A DNA stretch of 64,000 nucleotides from Limnoglobus sp043757025 (GTDB taxonomy: Bacteria; Planctomycetota; Planctomycetia; Gemmatales; Gemmataceae): the NCBI GenBank assembly GCA_043757025.1, contig JAYVQG010000171.1:1-64000 (forward strand). The letters are read 5' to 3'. The position numbers and the translations under genes are program-made. Numbering within the stretch: the first letter of the stretch is position 1; every line of letters starts with the position of its first letter. This document shows, one piece after another, positions 14,813 through 24,798 of this stretch. The notes beneath the pieces are model-generated. The model searched no databases and was not told the origin of the DNA. It saw only the letters and a program-made list of their open reading frames with translations.

Positions 14813-16219
14813 ATGCCTGGCGATCTCACGATAGCTCAACGACCCGGCGAGAACCGCGTGCGCAGAAAACTCTGCACCATGATGTTCTTGCAGTTCTTCA
14901 TCTGGGGGGCGTGGTTTGAACTCGGGTTCGATTACATCCCCAAGCTCGGTTTTAACGGCGACTGGCAACTCCCGCTGATCTTCGGAGCGTTCAACGTCGG
15001 TGCCCTCGTCGCGTTATTCTTCAGTACGCAATTTGCCGACCGCAAGTTCGCAGCCGAGAAGTTCCTTGCCTTCAGTCACCTCATCGGTGGGCTGGCGATC
15101 CTCGGTTTGTATTTCGTGAAGCCGGAAACCGACGCGGCAGGGAAAGTCACCGAGGCGGCGGCGAACGCGGTGTTCTGGCCGTTCTTTTTCCTGATGTTGC
15201 TCCACTCCATCTTTTACGTACCGACCGTGTCGATCACCAATTCGATCGCCTTCGCGAACCTCCGCAGCCCTTCGACGCAGTTCGGTCCGATTCGCCTTTG
15301 GGGTACCATCGGCTGGATCGCAGCGAGTTGGCCGTTCATTTTCATCCTGATCGACTGGGCAAAAGTGCCCGCGTATAACACGCTTCCATTCTTCGATTGG
15401 ATCGGCAAAGCGCTCGGCACTTCCGTAGAAGGAGCCGACGCGATGGATCTCAAGCGATCGATCTTCCTCGTCGCGGGTGTTGCCTCACTGATCCTGGCCG
15501 CGTTCAGCCTGACCCTGCCGCACACGCCGCCGAAACCGGCAGTGAAAGGCGAAGATTCGTTGGCTTGGCTCAAGGCGATGAAGCTGCTGAAAAACCCGTT
15601 CGTGGCCGTGCTGTTCCTCGTGACATTCATCGATGCCGCCGTACACCAGAGCTTCTTCTACTGGACCTTCACCTTCCTGGGGCCGAAAGCCGATGGTGGC
15701 GTCGTGGACATCCCCGCGAACTGGGTCGGGCCCGTTATGAAGATCGGCCAACTGGCCGAAATCATCACGATGCTGTTCCTCGGCTACGTCCTGAAAAACT
15801 TCGGCTGGCGGACGACGATGATCGTCGGAGTACTCGGTCATGCCGTCCGATTCGCCGTGTTTGCGTTCTATCCCGAGCAAGTCCCTGCCATTCTCGTCAA
15901 CGTGATTCACGGCATCTGTTACGCCTTCTTCTTCGCCACGGTTTACATCTTCGTCGATGAGTTTTTCCCGAAGGATGTGCGAAGTAGTGCTCAGGGGCTG
16001 TTCAATGTGTTGATCCTGGGCGTCGGGCCGTTCGTCGCGAATTTCGCTTGCGGCATCCTCAAGACGCAAAACACAACCAAAGACGCACTCGGCAAAGACG
16101 TGCTCAATTACCCGGCAGTGTTTCAGGTCTCGATGATCGCCGCACTCGTCGGTTCGGTGTTGTTGTTGCTCTTCTTCCACCCGCCGAAGCAGCCAGTTGG
16201 CAGCACCGCCCCCCAATAA
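14813..16219 (+). CDS. MFS transporter, nucleoside permease (NupG)-like
   Basis: 468 residues with about twelve hydrophobic helices. The opening (LCTMMFLQFFIWGAWFELGF) is the signature of the nucleoside:H+ symporter branch of the major facilitator superfamily (NupG/XapB), where the first helix carries F-x-x-W-G-x-W. A conserved loop SPSTQFGPIRLWGTIGWIA between helices matches the family's FGxxRxxGTxGW motif. The C-terminal half contains GICYAFFFATVYIFVDEFFP. In planctomycetes such transporters may carry sugars or nucleosides; the substrate is inferred from family only. It stands alone, and its stop is followed by a perfect palindromic terminator. Confidence 0.85.
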   Translation: MPGDLTIAQRPGENRVRRKLCTMMFLQFFIWGAWFELGFDYIPKLGFNGDWQLPLIFGAFNVGALVALFFSTQFADRKFAAEKFLAFSHLIGGLAILGLYFVKPETDAAGKVTEAAANAVFWPFFFLMLLHSIFYVPTVSITNSIAFANLRSPSTQFGPIRLWGTIGWIAASWPFIFILIDWAKVPAYNTLPFFDWIGKALGTSVEGADAMDLKRSIFLVAGVASLILAAFSLTLPHTPPKPAVKGEDSLAWLKAMKLLKNPFVAVLFLVTFIDAAVHQSFFYWTFTFLGPKADGGVVDIPANWVGPVMKIGQLAEIITMLFLGYVLKNFGWRTTMIVGVLGHAVRFAVFAFYPEQVPAILVNVIHGICYAFFFATVYIFVDEFFPKDVRSSAQGLFNVLILGVGPFVANFACGILKTQNTTKDALGKDVLNYPAVFQVSMIAALVGSVLLLLFFHPPKQPVGSTAPQ

Positions 16220-16222
16220 GCT

Positions 16223-16254
16223 AAAAGCCCAGGGACGATCGTCCCTGGGCTTTT
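16223..16254. terminator. Palindromic terminator after the MFS gene
   Basis: The 32-bp sequence is a perfect palindrome, AAAAGCCCAGGGACGA followed by its complement and ending in TTTT. It can terminate transcription from either side. Confidence 0.85.
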
Positions 16255-16473
16255 CACCGTCGCACGTTCGGTACACCTCGTCGAATCGGCGATGTCGATC
16301 GCGCCGATCTGCGGGTACTTGCACAACTTCGCCAGTCCGGCATCGGTTAGCGTCTCGAATTTGGCGGCCACGCGCGCCTCGGCATTCAGCGACTTGTCGA
16401 GCGTCGCCGTGCCTTTGAGGTTCTCGATGGCGGCGATAGCAAGGCGTTCGTGGGCGGCATCGGCGCGGGGCAT
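16255..16473 (-). pseudogene. Possible leucine-rich-repeat remnant
   Basis: A leftward frame opening MPRADAAHERLAIAAIENLK at 16473 contains FETLTDAGLAKLCKYPQIG, which resembles one leucine-rich repeat of the planctomycete type (LTDAGLxxLxxxPxLxxLDL). The frame continues without a stop through the terminator at 16223 and antisense into the MFS gene, so the natural 3' end is missing. No clear ribosome site. I read it as a gene relic; coding capacity is uncertain. Confidence 0.25.
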
Positions 16474-16507
16474 GGCATTCTCGCGAAAAGAGGTCGTTCA
16501 ACGAATA

Positions 16508-16531
16508 AACCCCGGCGATGTCGCCGGGGTT
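16508..16531 (-). terminator. Hairpin terminator downstream of fusA
   Basis: AACCCCGGCGA and its complement are separated by two bases. On the minus strand the stem is followed by TTTATTCGTT. It lies about 90 bp after the EF-G stop, with a pair of GTAGCTGG elements between. Confidence 0.6.
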
Positions 16532-16543
16532 CGGGGTTCTTTT

Positions 16544-16599
16544 GTAGCTGGCCTCTGCGAGGCCGGTCTTCCCGAACCGGGGTCACAGACCCCAGCTAC
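16544..16599. repeat. Head-to-head pair of GTAGCTGG palindromic elements
   Basis: A forward GGCCTC/GAGGCC-type copy (16544-16566) and a reverse GGGGTC/GACCCC-type copy (16577-16599) separated by ten bases. The pair sits immediately downstream of the EF-G gene on the minus strand. Confidence 0.8.
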
Positions 16600-16622
16600 A
16601 TAGCCGGAGTTTTCGTCGGCGA

Positions 16623-18782
16623 TTACTTCTTCACTTGATCCTTCGGGATGTCGGCGAGTTCGACCGACACGGCCGCGTAGTGGCTGAACTCCATGCTGAA
16701 GCTCGCTTGGCCCTTCGTGGCGCTACGCAAGTCGCTCGTGTAACCGAACAAGTTCGCGAGCGGGATCTTCGCCATCACCTGCGCGACGCCGTTGTCTTCG
16801 CTGGTTTCTTCGATCACGCCGCGCTTGCTGCTGATGTTACCAGCAATCTGGCCCTGGTAGTCCTTCGGCGACACGACCACGACCTTCATGATCGGTTCGA
16901 GTAGCTGAATGCCCGCCTTTGTCTCGGCTTCGCGGAACGCTTCGAGGGCGCACAGGTAGAACGCATCTTGCGAAGAGTCGACGTCGTGCATCTTCCCGAA
17001 GTGGAGTTCGAACTCCAGATCGACGAACGGGAAGGGGTACTTGTACCCCTTCTTCGCCGCTTCGCGGAGGCCTTCCTCGACGCTCGGGATGTACTGCTTG
17101 TCGATCGCCCCTTGCGTGATGCTGTTCACGAAGTAGACGTTGTTCGGGTCGGGCTTGATCTTCGGATCGTTGAGTTCCTCGATTTCCTTGATCTTTTGCT
17201 CGACCTCTTCCGGCTTCAACGGCGCGAACTTCACCGCGATCACGGCGAACTTGCCGCGGCCACCGGTCTGCTTCTGGAACTTGTATTCGAAGTCCACCGT
17301 GCGTGCGAAGCACTGGCGGTACGCCACGCGCGGCTTACCGAGTTTTACCGAGTCCAAGTCTTCCTGTCGAATGCCGACGGCGCGTTTCAGTTTCTCGATC
17401 GAGATTTCCAAGTGAAGCTCGCCCATCCCGCTGAGGATCGTTTCCTTGGTTTCGTCGTCGGTGTGCGTTTTCAGCGTCGGGTCGTCGCGAACGAGGCGAT
17501 TGAGTGCCTCGCCGACTTTGCCCGCGTCGAGTAACTTGGAGAACGTCAGTGCCTGCGCGATCACCGGCTTCGGGAACTGGATCGCTTCGAGCGCGACGGG
17601 ACTATCCGGGTCGCTGAGCGTGTTCCCGGTGAACGTATCCGCGAGGCCCATTGCCGCGACGATGTCGCCAGGGCCAGCCTTTTCGAGCGAGATCCGCTTG
17701 TCGCCCATCATGCGGTAGAAGCGTGCGATCCGTTCCTTCTTGCCCGTGGTGGTGTTCAGGTAGTTCTCCCCCGGTCGCAGTTCGCCGGAGTACACGCGAA
17801 TGTACACGAGGTCGCCGTTCGTTTCGGCAACGGTTTTGAACGCCAACGCCGACAGCGGCTGCGACGGGTCCGGCGTGCGAATGACGACTTCCTTCGTCTT
17901 CGGGTGCGTCGCCACGATCGGCGGGCGCTCGGTCGGGTTCGGCAGACAGTCGACGACGAGGTCGAGCAGATGCTGCACGCCGTGATAATGCTTCGAGCTA
18001 CCGCAGTGGACCGGCGTGAACAAGTTATCGAGCGTCCCCTTGCGAAGCGCTTTGCGAATGAGGTCATCCGAGACCTCTCTGCCTTCGAGCACCGCTTCCG
18101 TGACTTCATCCGAAGCGATCGAGATGCCATCGAGCATCTGTTCGCGGCGCTTCTGCGCCTCGGCCAGGTACTTTTCCGGTACGGGGACGGTGAAGAACTT
18201 GCGGAACGTTTTGTCCGTGAGGTCGCGCGTGATCAGTTCCATCTTGATCAGGTCGATGATGCCTTCGAGCGCTTCATCTTGACCCGCCGGGATGGTGACG
18301 ACCACGGGGTTCGCACGCAGCTTGGTTTTCATCTGCTCGACGCAGGCCCAGAAGTTCGCGCCCATGCGGTCGAGCTTGTTGACGTACGCCAACCGCGGCA
18401 CCTTGTACTTGGTGGCCTGTCGCCAAACAGTTTCGGACTGCACTTCGACGCCACCCTTGGCGCAGAACACGCCGATTGCGCCGTCGAGGACGCGCAGCGA
18501 TCGTTCGACTTCGGCAGTGAAGTCGACGTGGCCGGGGGTGTCGATGATGTTGATGTAGATCGGGTTTTCGTCGCGGTCGGCCCAGTCGATCGACACGGCG
18601 GCCGAGTTGATCGTGATCCCCTTCTGGCGCTCGAGCGGGTCGAAATCCGTAGTGGTATCGCCGTCGTCGACGTCGCCGACTTTGTGTTTGGTGCCGCTGT
18701 AGTACAGAATCCGCTCGGTAGTAGTCGTTTTCCCAGCGTCCACGTGGGCCATAATTCCGATATTGCGTACGTTATCGAGCAT
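16623..18782 (-). CDS. fusA: Elongation factor G, canonical type
   Basis: 719 residues. Translational GTPase moving tRNA and mRNA through the ribosome. The G domain has all motifs: AHVDAGKT (residues 12-19), DTPGHVDF (81-88), NKLD (135-138). Domain IV keeps TGGRG and the tip loop with HDVDSS, which holds the His needed for translocation; domain V ends with LFGYTSDLRSATKGQASFSM. Domain II/G' has an insert-like segment from ITRDLTDKT on. The sequence recalls mitochondrial-type EF-G1 and the spdEFG1 group known from spirochaetes, planctomycetes and delta-proteobacteria. It is not in a ribosomal operon: upstream is a long intergenic gap and downstream a terminator. The window also contains a second, divergent EF-G at 27066. 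Confidence 0.95.
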   Translation of the reverse strand: MLDNVRNIGIMAHVDAGKTTTTERILYYSGTKHKVGDVDDGDTTTDFDPLERQKGITINSAAVSIDWADRDENPIYINIIDTPGHVDFTAEVERSLRVLDGAIGVFCAKGGVEVQSETVWRQATKYKVPRLAYVNKLDRMGANFWACVEQMKTKLRANPVVVTIPAGQDEALEGIIDLIKMELITRDLTDKTFRKFFTVPVPEKYLAEAQKRREQMLDGISIASDEVTEAVLEGREVSDDLIRKALRKGTLDNLFTPVHCGSSKHYHGVQHLLDLVVDCLPNPTERPPIVATHPKTKEVVIRTPDPSQPLSALAFKTVAETNGDLVYIRVYSGELRPGENYLNTTTGKKERIARFYRMMGDKRISLEKAGPGDIVAAMGLADTFTGNTLSDPDSPVALEAIQFPKPVIAQALTFSKLLDAGKVGEALNRLVRDDPTLKTHTDDETKETILSGMGELHLEISIEKLKRAVGIRQEDLDSVKLGKPRVAYRQCFARTVDFEYKFQKQTGGRGKFAVIAVKFAPLKPEEVEQKIKEIEELNDPKIKPDPNNVYFVNSITQGAIDKQYIPSVEEGLREAAKKGYKYPFPFVDLEFELHFGKMHDVDSSQDAFYLCALEAFREAETKAGIQLLEPIMKVVVVSPKDYQGQIAGNISSKRGVIEETSEDNGVAQVMAKIPLANLFGYTSDLRSATKGQASFSMEFSHYAAVSVELADIPKDQVKK

Positions 18783-19348
18783 CGCGTCGGCCGGTCCGAA
18801 TAGCGGTCCGGCTCCTTCCAGAAGGAAATCGGTTGCGAACTCCCGTGGGTCGAACGACCCGAACGGGCGGGAACAAGAGCCACCTGCACCCTAGACTTCG
18901 GCAGAAGCCATTTTAATAGGAGCCGAGAGCCGAACCGGAAGTTCGGCCCACCGCGCAAACCATTAGTAGTCGATCTTATCGGAGAACCGAAAACCGTCCA
19001 CCGCGCGCGGCGCGAAGGATCGGAGAAGAGACGTTCGCGGGGAATTGACAGTAGGTGATCGCTCGCAGCCCGTCCAATTGACTCCAGCACTTACCCACCC
19101 ACCCATCCGTGGACTCATTCCCGAATTTCGGAACCAACCTACCACACCAACGACTTACGTTCGATTTCGACCGGTCCCGATGTCCACTTGACCAACCCGA
19201 ATTGTGACGCGTCGGATTGCCTGATTACGAGGCCGCCCGGATGTTGGCGACAGTCTCCGAACGAAACTTCGCATTTTCCACCGACGCGCCGTGCCGCTTC
19301 CCCCAGATAAGATGACGACGGGACCGGGGGACGTGCGGAGAGGTGCCG
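18783..19348. other. Intergenic region between divergent fusA and the sigma factor fusion
   Basis: About 565 bp without a supported gene. It holds repeat copy B (19079-19170) and must contain promoters for both divergent genes. I could not assign promoter boxes. Confidence 0.5.
19079..19170 (-). repeat. Dispersed repeat, copy B
   Basis: Reverse-orientation copy of the element at 25-150. It keeps the GACGTAAG-like and GGTTCCGAAATTCGGGAATG blocks and the G-rich loop GATGGGTGGGTGGG, and arms TGAGTCCA/TGGAGTCA, which pair with one mismatch. Confidence 0.8.
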
Positions 19349-22300
19349 ATGCCGAATGTCGCGATCCGTGGGGTGCTGGCCCGGCTTTGCCTCGGTTTGG
19401 CCGAAGTGCAACCCGATGCGGAGCTATTGGAAAACTACATCGCCAATCGCGATGAGGCGGCGTTTGCGTTGCTGGTGCAGCGGCATGGGCCGAAGGTGTT
19501 TGCGGTTTGTCGGCGGCTGCTCGGGCAGCACCAGTTGGCGGAAGATGCGTATCAGGCCACGTTCGTGGTGTTGGCGAAGAAAGCCCATACGATTCAACCG
19601 CGTTCGGCGGTCGGGGGGTTCCTGTATGGTGTGGCCCGCAAAGCCGCTCTGGAGGCGTACGCCGTGAGCCGCCGTCGCAAAGAAACGCTCGTCGAAAATG
19701 TCCCCGATTCCCCCGCCGCAACGCTCGCGGCTACCGATAGCGATGTGCTCGCGATGCTCGATGAGGAGATCGCGAACCTCTCGGACGCCTACCGTGCCGC
19801 GGTCGTGTTGTGCGAACTCGATGGCGTCGGTCGAACGGAAGCAGCACGGCAACTCGGCATTGCCGAAGGCACGCTGTCGAGCCGACTCGCCGCTGCCCGC
19901 AAGCAACTCGCAACGCGGCTGAAGGCGCGCGGCGTCGTCTTCTCCGCCGGGTTAATGTCCTCGCTGGCGCTCTCCGCGAATGCCGCGATCCCGCCCGCAT
20001 TCGCATCGGCAACGACCGCCGTTTCCCTTATTGCTACAGGAGTGTTGCGTACCATGTTGCTCGCAAAATTCAAAATCGTCACCACCGTCTGCATACTCGT
20101 CACCGCGCTCATCGGCATGAGTTCCTTCGTGCCAAAATCGAGTATGGAGGCGATCGCCGCGCCGGTGCCAAAAGTGGAGAAAGACGAAGGCTTGTTGTGG
20201 ACGCAAGACGCGAAGACCGGCACGCTCGCCGCATTCACGCTCGACGGCAAGAAAGAACGCGAACTGAAACTCAAGGCAGGGCGCAACTTCCAGGGTATCA
20301 GCGCGAACGGCGAAACGCTGTTGTTTCTTGCCAAGAAGGGTCAACTAACCGAAGACGAAGACGGCCTGACGCTGCACCTCGGCAAACCGAACGATCTCGC
20401 GGGGGCCACCGACACGGGCATCGAGTGCAGTGCGAAAGACCATTTCTACTTCTTGTTGACTCGCGACAAGAAACGGGTGGTGCGCATTCAAAACGCAAGG
20501 AACGGCACGGACCCGCCGGTCAACCGGGCCTTGGGCTTACCTTCATTCAATCACACGCTCATCGACTTGGCGACGAAGAAAGAAACGGCTATCGAACTGA
20601 CGGACCACATGCAGATCGTCGATGAGACGCACGATGGCAAAGAATGGATTGCCATGGAGTATAACACGGGCGAAGACTTGAAACGGCCCGGCAATCGCTA
20701 CCTACGCATACCCATGAACGGCGGCAAGCCGGTCCCGATTTGCGACACGCACCAGTTCCCGTTCTTCGTGCCGTCACCCAATGGCGAAACGTATCTCGGC
20801 CTCGGTGTGTCGCTCCCACCGAAGGGTGAATTAAAGGGCTTCACGCTTTACCATTTTAACCCCAAGACGGGCAAAGCCACCGAGCGCGAAGTATTCACTG
20901 ACACCGAACAGCGTAACGTGATCTGGTCGCCAGATGGCAAGCGGTTCGCGATGAAGAAACTCGGCGACGCCGATCTGTACATCGGCGACATCGATGGCAC
21001 GAAACTGACGAAGTCGTTCGCAATCCCGGACGCAGGGCCAGAGACATACCTGATCGGCTGGTTCGCCGCGAAGCAGAACATTTCTGCCCCAGTGCCGAAG
21101 ATCGAAATTCCGAAGCAACAAATCCGTATGCCATTGCCGAAGGTAAAGCCGCCGGAAGGGGTAATCGTTCTTTCGTCGTTCCGAGTAAAGAACCAAATCG
21201 AAATCGTGAAACCCGATGGTGTGTCTTACCGGATGCACAACCTCGCAAGAAGCATCATGGAGGCAAAATTGTCGCCCGATGGCAAACGAATGGCATTCGT
21301 CGAGATACTCGAACAGAAACCCGTTCTTGTCGGTCAGAAGCCGAATACAGGATGGGTAGGAATGAATATTTGCTGTTTCGATCTCGATGCGAAAGAACCG
21401 GAGGTGCAGACTATTGCCGAGGGCGTACACAACGCAGTTCTCTCGTGGGCACCGAATGGCCGTCTTTACTTCTCGCATATCGACCCCGACAAACTCGAAG
21501 AATCGCAGAAACCTGGTGTAATCGTGCAATCCCAAACTTGGTCGTTCGATTTCGCCGCGAAGAAGAAAACGCAAGTCAAACTGCCGTCGGAACAAATCAT
21601 CTGCGACATCTCGCCAGATGGCAAGTCTCTGCTCACTCGTACGCTACGCTGGAATACGATGAAGCAATCCCTGTATCGAACGCCGCTCGATACGCTCGAA
21701 CCCCAAATCGTAATCGACGAACAATATCCTGCAAATGGTTCTCGATTCTCACCAGATGGCAAGCGAGTGTTGTTGACGAGGGTTACCGGTTCGGTGACAG
21801 ACGCTTCCGTCAAAGGTGTGTACGTGCTCGATTTGGCAACGCGAAAAGAATCGCAGATCCGACTTCCGAAAGAACTGGAAGCATCGGCATTCTACAAAGC
21901 GTGCTGGAATCCCGATGGTACGAGGATCGCCATCTGCTGGTTCGAGGCGATTCCCCAACCGCGTGGAGCGCCGATACCCATCGCGCCACCGGGCGGTCCC
22001 GCACCGCAATGGGCGGCGACCCGCATTACTGTTTGCGACGCCGATGGAGCCAACGCGAAGACGATTGTGAAGCGGGAATACAACGAGACGATCACGGGGC
22101 TTCAATGGGCAGCCGTAACGCTGGAACCGGAAAAGCCAGGGGAGGAACGCCAGAAAGAGCCGATTTCCGCCCCGGTACCGAAGGGGCGAGAAGAAGTCAT
22201 CGTTGCGTATCATGCGGGGCGGCCGGTGCTTTTGAATGAGAATGGCAAGGTGGTTCGCGAACTGTTTGCCGAAGGTTGGGGCGGTTCGACGGGGCGGGCC

Positions 22301-24397
22301 ACACTCAGCCCGGATGGCCGGCAGATCGCGATGCTCACCGATACGAAACGCGATGCCACGGGGTGGATGTTCCGCAAACTGTACCTTCGCGATGTCGATG
22401 GCAAAGGCAACGGCGAGGAACTGATGCCGGAAGGGTTGGAGGCACTGACTGCAATCTGGTCGCCGGACGGAAAAAGTCTCTACACGAGCGGCTACGTCAC
22501 GAAGAAAACCATCGTTGATGGCAAGAAGAACCCGAACTATACAAGTGAAGCCGCGATCCATCATCGCATCGATATCGCCAGCAAAAAACGGACCGAGTTG
22601 ACGTTGCCCGCCGGCCACCAGATCATGGATGTTTCGCCCGATGGCAAATGGTTTCTCACACATGTTCCGCATATGCATAATGCGAAGGAAACCTACAAGG
22701 TGTGCCTCGTTGGTATGGATGGTACGGTGAGAGACGACCTCACCGATGGCAGTGCCCCGATTGTCGGACAACGGTTTTCGCCCGATGGCAAAAAGGTGGT
22801 GGCCTTAAGTTTTAACGATGTCGACAACCGAACCGCCGTCCGACTGTCGGAGGCCTTCATTCTCGATGTGGCCGCGAAAGAAAAAATGGTCGTGCTGCCG
22901 CTGAGTGGTTTGCACGATAACGCCATCGTGCAAAGCGTCGCGTGGTCGCCCGACGGCAGCCGAATCGCTTTCAGTTGGTGGACCGACGGCCGCACGAAGG
23001 GCGAGCCGAAAGACACCCTCGCGCACGTCTCGATCGCGACATTCGATAACGCCAAAATCCGCACGATCTTCAGCGTCAAAGACAAAACGATGGGCAGCAT
23101 CGACTGGGCGAAAACGCGAGTGCCAGTGGCGGTAAAGCCGGAGGCGAAACCGAGTGCCGAACTACTCGTTCCCAAGCTCGGGAGTGGCGTATTTGCCGAA
23201 CGTGAAGCGGCGCAAAAAGAACTGCGCGCACTGGGATTGGCGGCGTTGCCCGCACTGAAAATCGGGCTGCAAAGTAGCGACCCCGAAATCGTGTTGCGTT
23301 GCGAAACCCTCATCGACCGCATCGGCAAAGACGATGCGGAGGCATTCGCGAAAGCGTTCCTAGCGGATAAAGACTACACGAAGACTTTCGATCACGCGAT
23401 CTGGACTCGTTGGGCAAAACGCATCGGCGACAACCACGGCAGTCGAGAACTGTTCGCGGAAATGCTGAGCGCAGACGGGGCCGCCGTCGCACTGGCATAC
23501 ATGGCCGACGCAAAGACAAAAGACGCCGCCGAACGCTATCGGTCCATATTAACGCGATTGAAAGCCCAAGCCGAGCCGCGATATACTTATCCCCAGAAAG
23601 ACAAGAATCTGACAGCTGCAGGTTACACTCATGGAGAAGCCGCTTTCTGCGTATATTTGGGCACATTTGCTGGGACTGAGAAAGCCTTTCCCGATCCGGA
23701 AAAAGATCATGGGCCGTCGAGTACAGAAACCGCACCGTTCGATGGAATCAGTCATTGGCCCGGCGCACCCGTTTCGACTCTTGAAACTAGCCGAATGGTG
23801 GAGTTTTCTGGCAACGACTGGAAAAGCCCAGGAGTACAACGTTGGAAGCGGATGGAAAAATCTGCACGCATATTGTTCGTCGAATCAATGACTAATCGAA
23901 AAGACCCTCACACCATCGAACGTGGCTTGCAGATTTTCAGTGGGAAGCCGAACGAAATTCTCCCAGTGGCAATTTCGGTTGTGAACAACAAGAATTTGCC
24001 AAGGCGATGCCTTGCGCCTGCGATCCAGATATTGGGAAAGTGTGGTGCTACCGAGTACCTGGATACCATTGCAGAATCGGAAACGGATTCGACAATGGTA
24101 GAGAGATTCGGTTCAAATGTTGGTGGAAAAGAGCGACGTTTCAGTTACCAGGTTCGGGACGTTGCCATCGGAGTTCGCTTGATTCTTCACAAACAATCGC
24201 TCGTCGATTACGGCTACGTTTACGTTACGGATCAAACAGATGAACCCAACCAAGGTAACGCACAATGGCAGTTGGGCAGTATCATCAATTTCTCCTTCCC
24301 CGATGAGGCTTCGCGCACAGCGGCGCATACGAAAGCACTGGCGTTCCTGAAGACGGCGAAGAAGCCAGAGCCAGAAGCGCCGAATCGCGCAAAGTAG
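19349..24397 (+). CDS. ECF sigma factor fused to a membrane helix and multiple propeller repeats
   Basis: 1682 residues from ATG 19349, five bases after GGAGAGG. Residues 23-83 are sigma region 2 (AELLENYIANRDEAAFALLV, then LAEDAYQATFVVLAKKA); residues 140-193 are region 4 with the helix-turn-helix RTEAARQLGIAEGTLSSRLA. A transmembrane helix follows (about 241-260, FKIVTTVCILVTALIGMSSF). The rest lies across the membrane and is built of many WD40/PD40-like blades marked by S-P-D-G-K repeats, in at least three groups separated by linkers with the repeated APVPK motif. Near residue 1280 a short HEAT-like stretch (LRALGLAALPALKIGLQSSD) begins a helical C-terminal part. Such fusions are typical of Gemmata-type genomes and suggest that an outside signal controls sigma activity directly; no anti-sigma gene is nearby. 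Confidence 0.9.
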   Translation: MPNVAIRGVLARLCLGLAEVQPDAELLENYIANRDEAAFALLVQRHGPKVFAVCRRLLGQHQLAEDAYQATFVVLAKKAHTIQPRSAVGGFLYGVARKAALEAYAVSRRRKETLVENVPDSPAATLAATDSDVLAMLDEEIANLSDAYRAAVVLCELDGVGRTEAARQLGIAEGTLSSRLAAARKQLATRLKARGVVFSAGLMSSLALSANAAIPPAFASATTAVSLIATGVLRTMLLAKFKIVTTVCILVTALIGMSSFVPKSSMEAIAAPVPKVEKDEGLLWTQDAKTGTLAAFTLDGKKERELKLKAGRNFQGISANGETLLFLAKKGQLTEDEDGLTLHLGKPNDLAGATDTGIECSAKDHFYFLLTRDKKRVVRIQNARNGTDPPVNRALGLPSFNHTLIDLATKKETAIELTDHMQIVDETHDGKEWIAMEYNTGEDLKRPGNRYLRIPMNGGKPVPICDTHQFPFFVPSPNGETYLGLGVSLPPKGELKGFTLYHFNPKTGKATEREVFTDTEQRNVIWSPDGKRFAMKKLGDADLYIGDIDGTKLTKSFAIPDAGPETYLIGWFAAKQNISAPVPKIEIPKQQIRMPLPKVKPPEGVIVLSSFRVKNQIEIVKPDGVSYRMHNLARSIMEAKLSPDGKRMAFVEILEQKPVLVGQKPNTGWVGMNICCFDLDAKEPEVQTIAEGVHNAVLSWAPNGRLYFSHIDPDKLEESQKPGVIVQSQTWSFDFAAKKKTQVKLPSEQIICDISPDGKSLLTRTLRWNTMKQSLYRTPLDTLEPQIVIDEQYPANGSRFSPDGKRVLLTRVTGSVTDASVKGVYVLDLATRKESQIRLPKELEASAFYKACWNPDGTRIAICWFEAIPQPRGAPIPIAPPGGPAPQWAATRITVCDADGANAKTIVKREYNETITGLQWAAVTLEPEKPGEERQKEPISAPVPKGREEVIVAYHAGRPVLLNENGKVVRELFAEGWGGSTGRATLSPDGRQIAMLTDTKRDATGWMFRKLYLRDVDGKGNGEELMPEGLEALTAIWSPDGKSLYTSGYVTKKTIVDGKKNPNYTSEAAIHHRIDIASKKRTELTLPAGHQIMDVSPDGKWFLTHVPHMHNAKETYKVCLVGMDGTVRDDLTDGSAPIVGQRFSPDGKKVVALSFNDVDNRTAVRLSEAFILDVAAKEKMVVLPLSGLHDNAIVQSVAWSPDGSRIAFSWWTDGRTKGEPKDTLAHVSIATFDNAKIRTIFSVKDKTMGSIDWAKTRVPVAVKPEAKPSAELLVPKLGSGVFAEREAAQKELRALGLAALPALKIGLQSSDPEIVLRCETLIDRIGKDDAEAFAKAFLADKDYTKTFDHAIWTRWAKRIGDNHGSRELFAEMLSADGAAVALAYMADAKTKDAAERYRSILTRLKAQAEPRYTYPQKDKNLTAAGYTHGEAAFCVYLGTFAGTEKAFPDPEKDHGPSSTETAPFDGISHWPGAPVSTLETSRMVEFSGNDWKSPGVQRWKRMEKSARILFVESMTNRKDPHTIERGLQIFSGKPNEILPVAISVVNNKNLPRRCLAPAIQILGKCGATEYLDTIAESETDSTMVERFGSNVGGKERRFSYQVRDVAIGVRLILHKQSLVDYGYVYVTDQTDEPNQGNAQWQLGSIINFSFPDEASRTAAHTKALAFLKTAKKPEPEAPNRAK

Positions 24398-24798
24398 ACG
24401 GTCGCGCAATTTGGGATTTTCTTATCGCATTTCCCGTTCGGCTTCGGTGATGATTGCGTAAATCGCCTGCCCAATATGCCATTGCTGTGGACGTTCGCGG
24501 GCGCTTCACAAAGCGGCGGCGATCGAGCCACAGCGATCGTCAACGCGGAAAATAGTCCAACGCCTTCGACCCGAAATCGGCCATTTTCACACCTTTCCAC
24601 GGCAATTTCTCTCGTGAATCAATCCGGCTTGACACTCGACTTCGATACCGCCATAAGCCTGCGACTGTTCGGCCTCGGCTGGTGGGGGAATGATTCCCGC
24701 CGGGTATTTGGGCGAAACGGGTGGCACGAAGTTGCGGCAACTTTCCCACCCAAATCGCCCAGAATTGCCAAACGGAATTCAACGAAGGAGTATCGAAA
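24398..24798. other. Intergenic region with a possible degenerate repeat
   Basis: No convincing gene in 400 bp. Bases 24684-24785 begin GGGGAATGATTCCCGCC and end CCCACCCAAATCGCCCAGAA, recalling both flanks of the repeat at 25-150, with a different middle. I treat it as a doubtful fourth relative. Confidence 0.35.
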
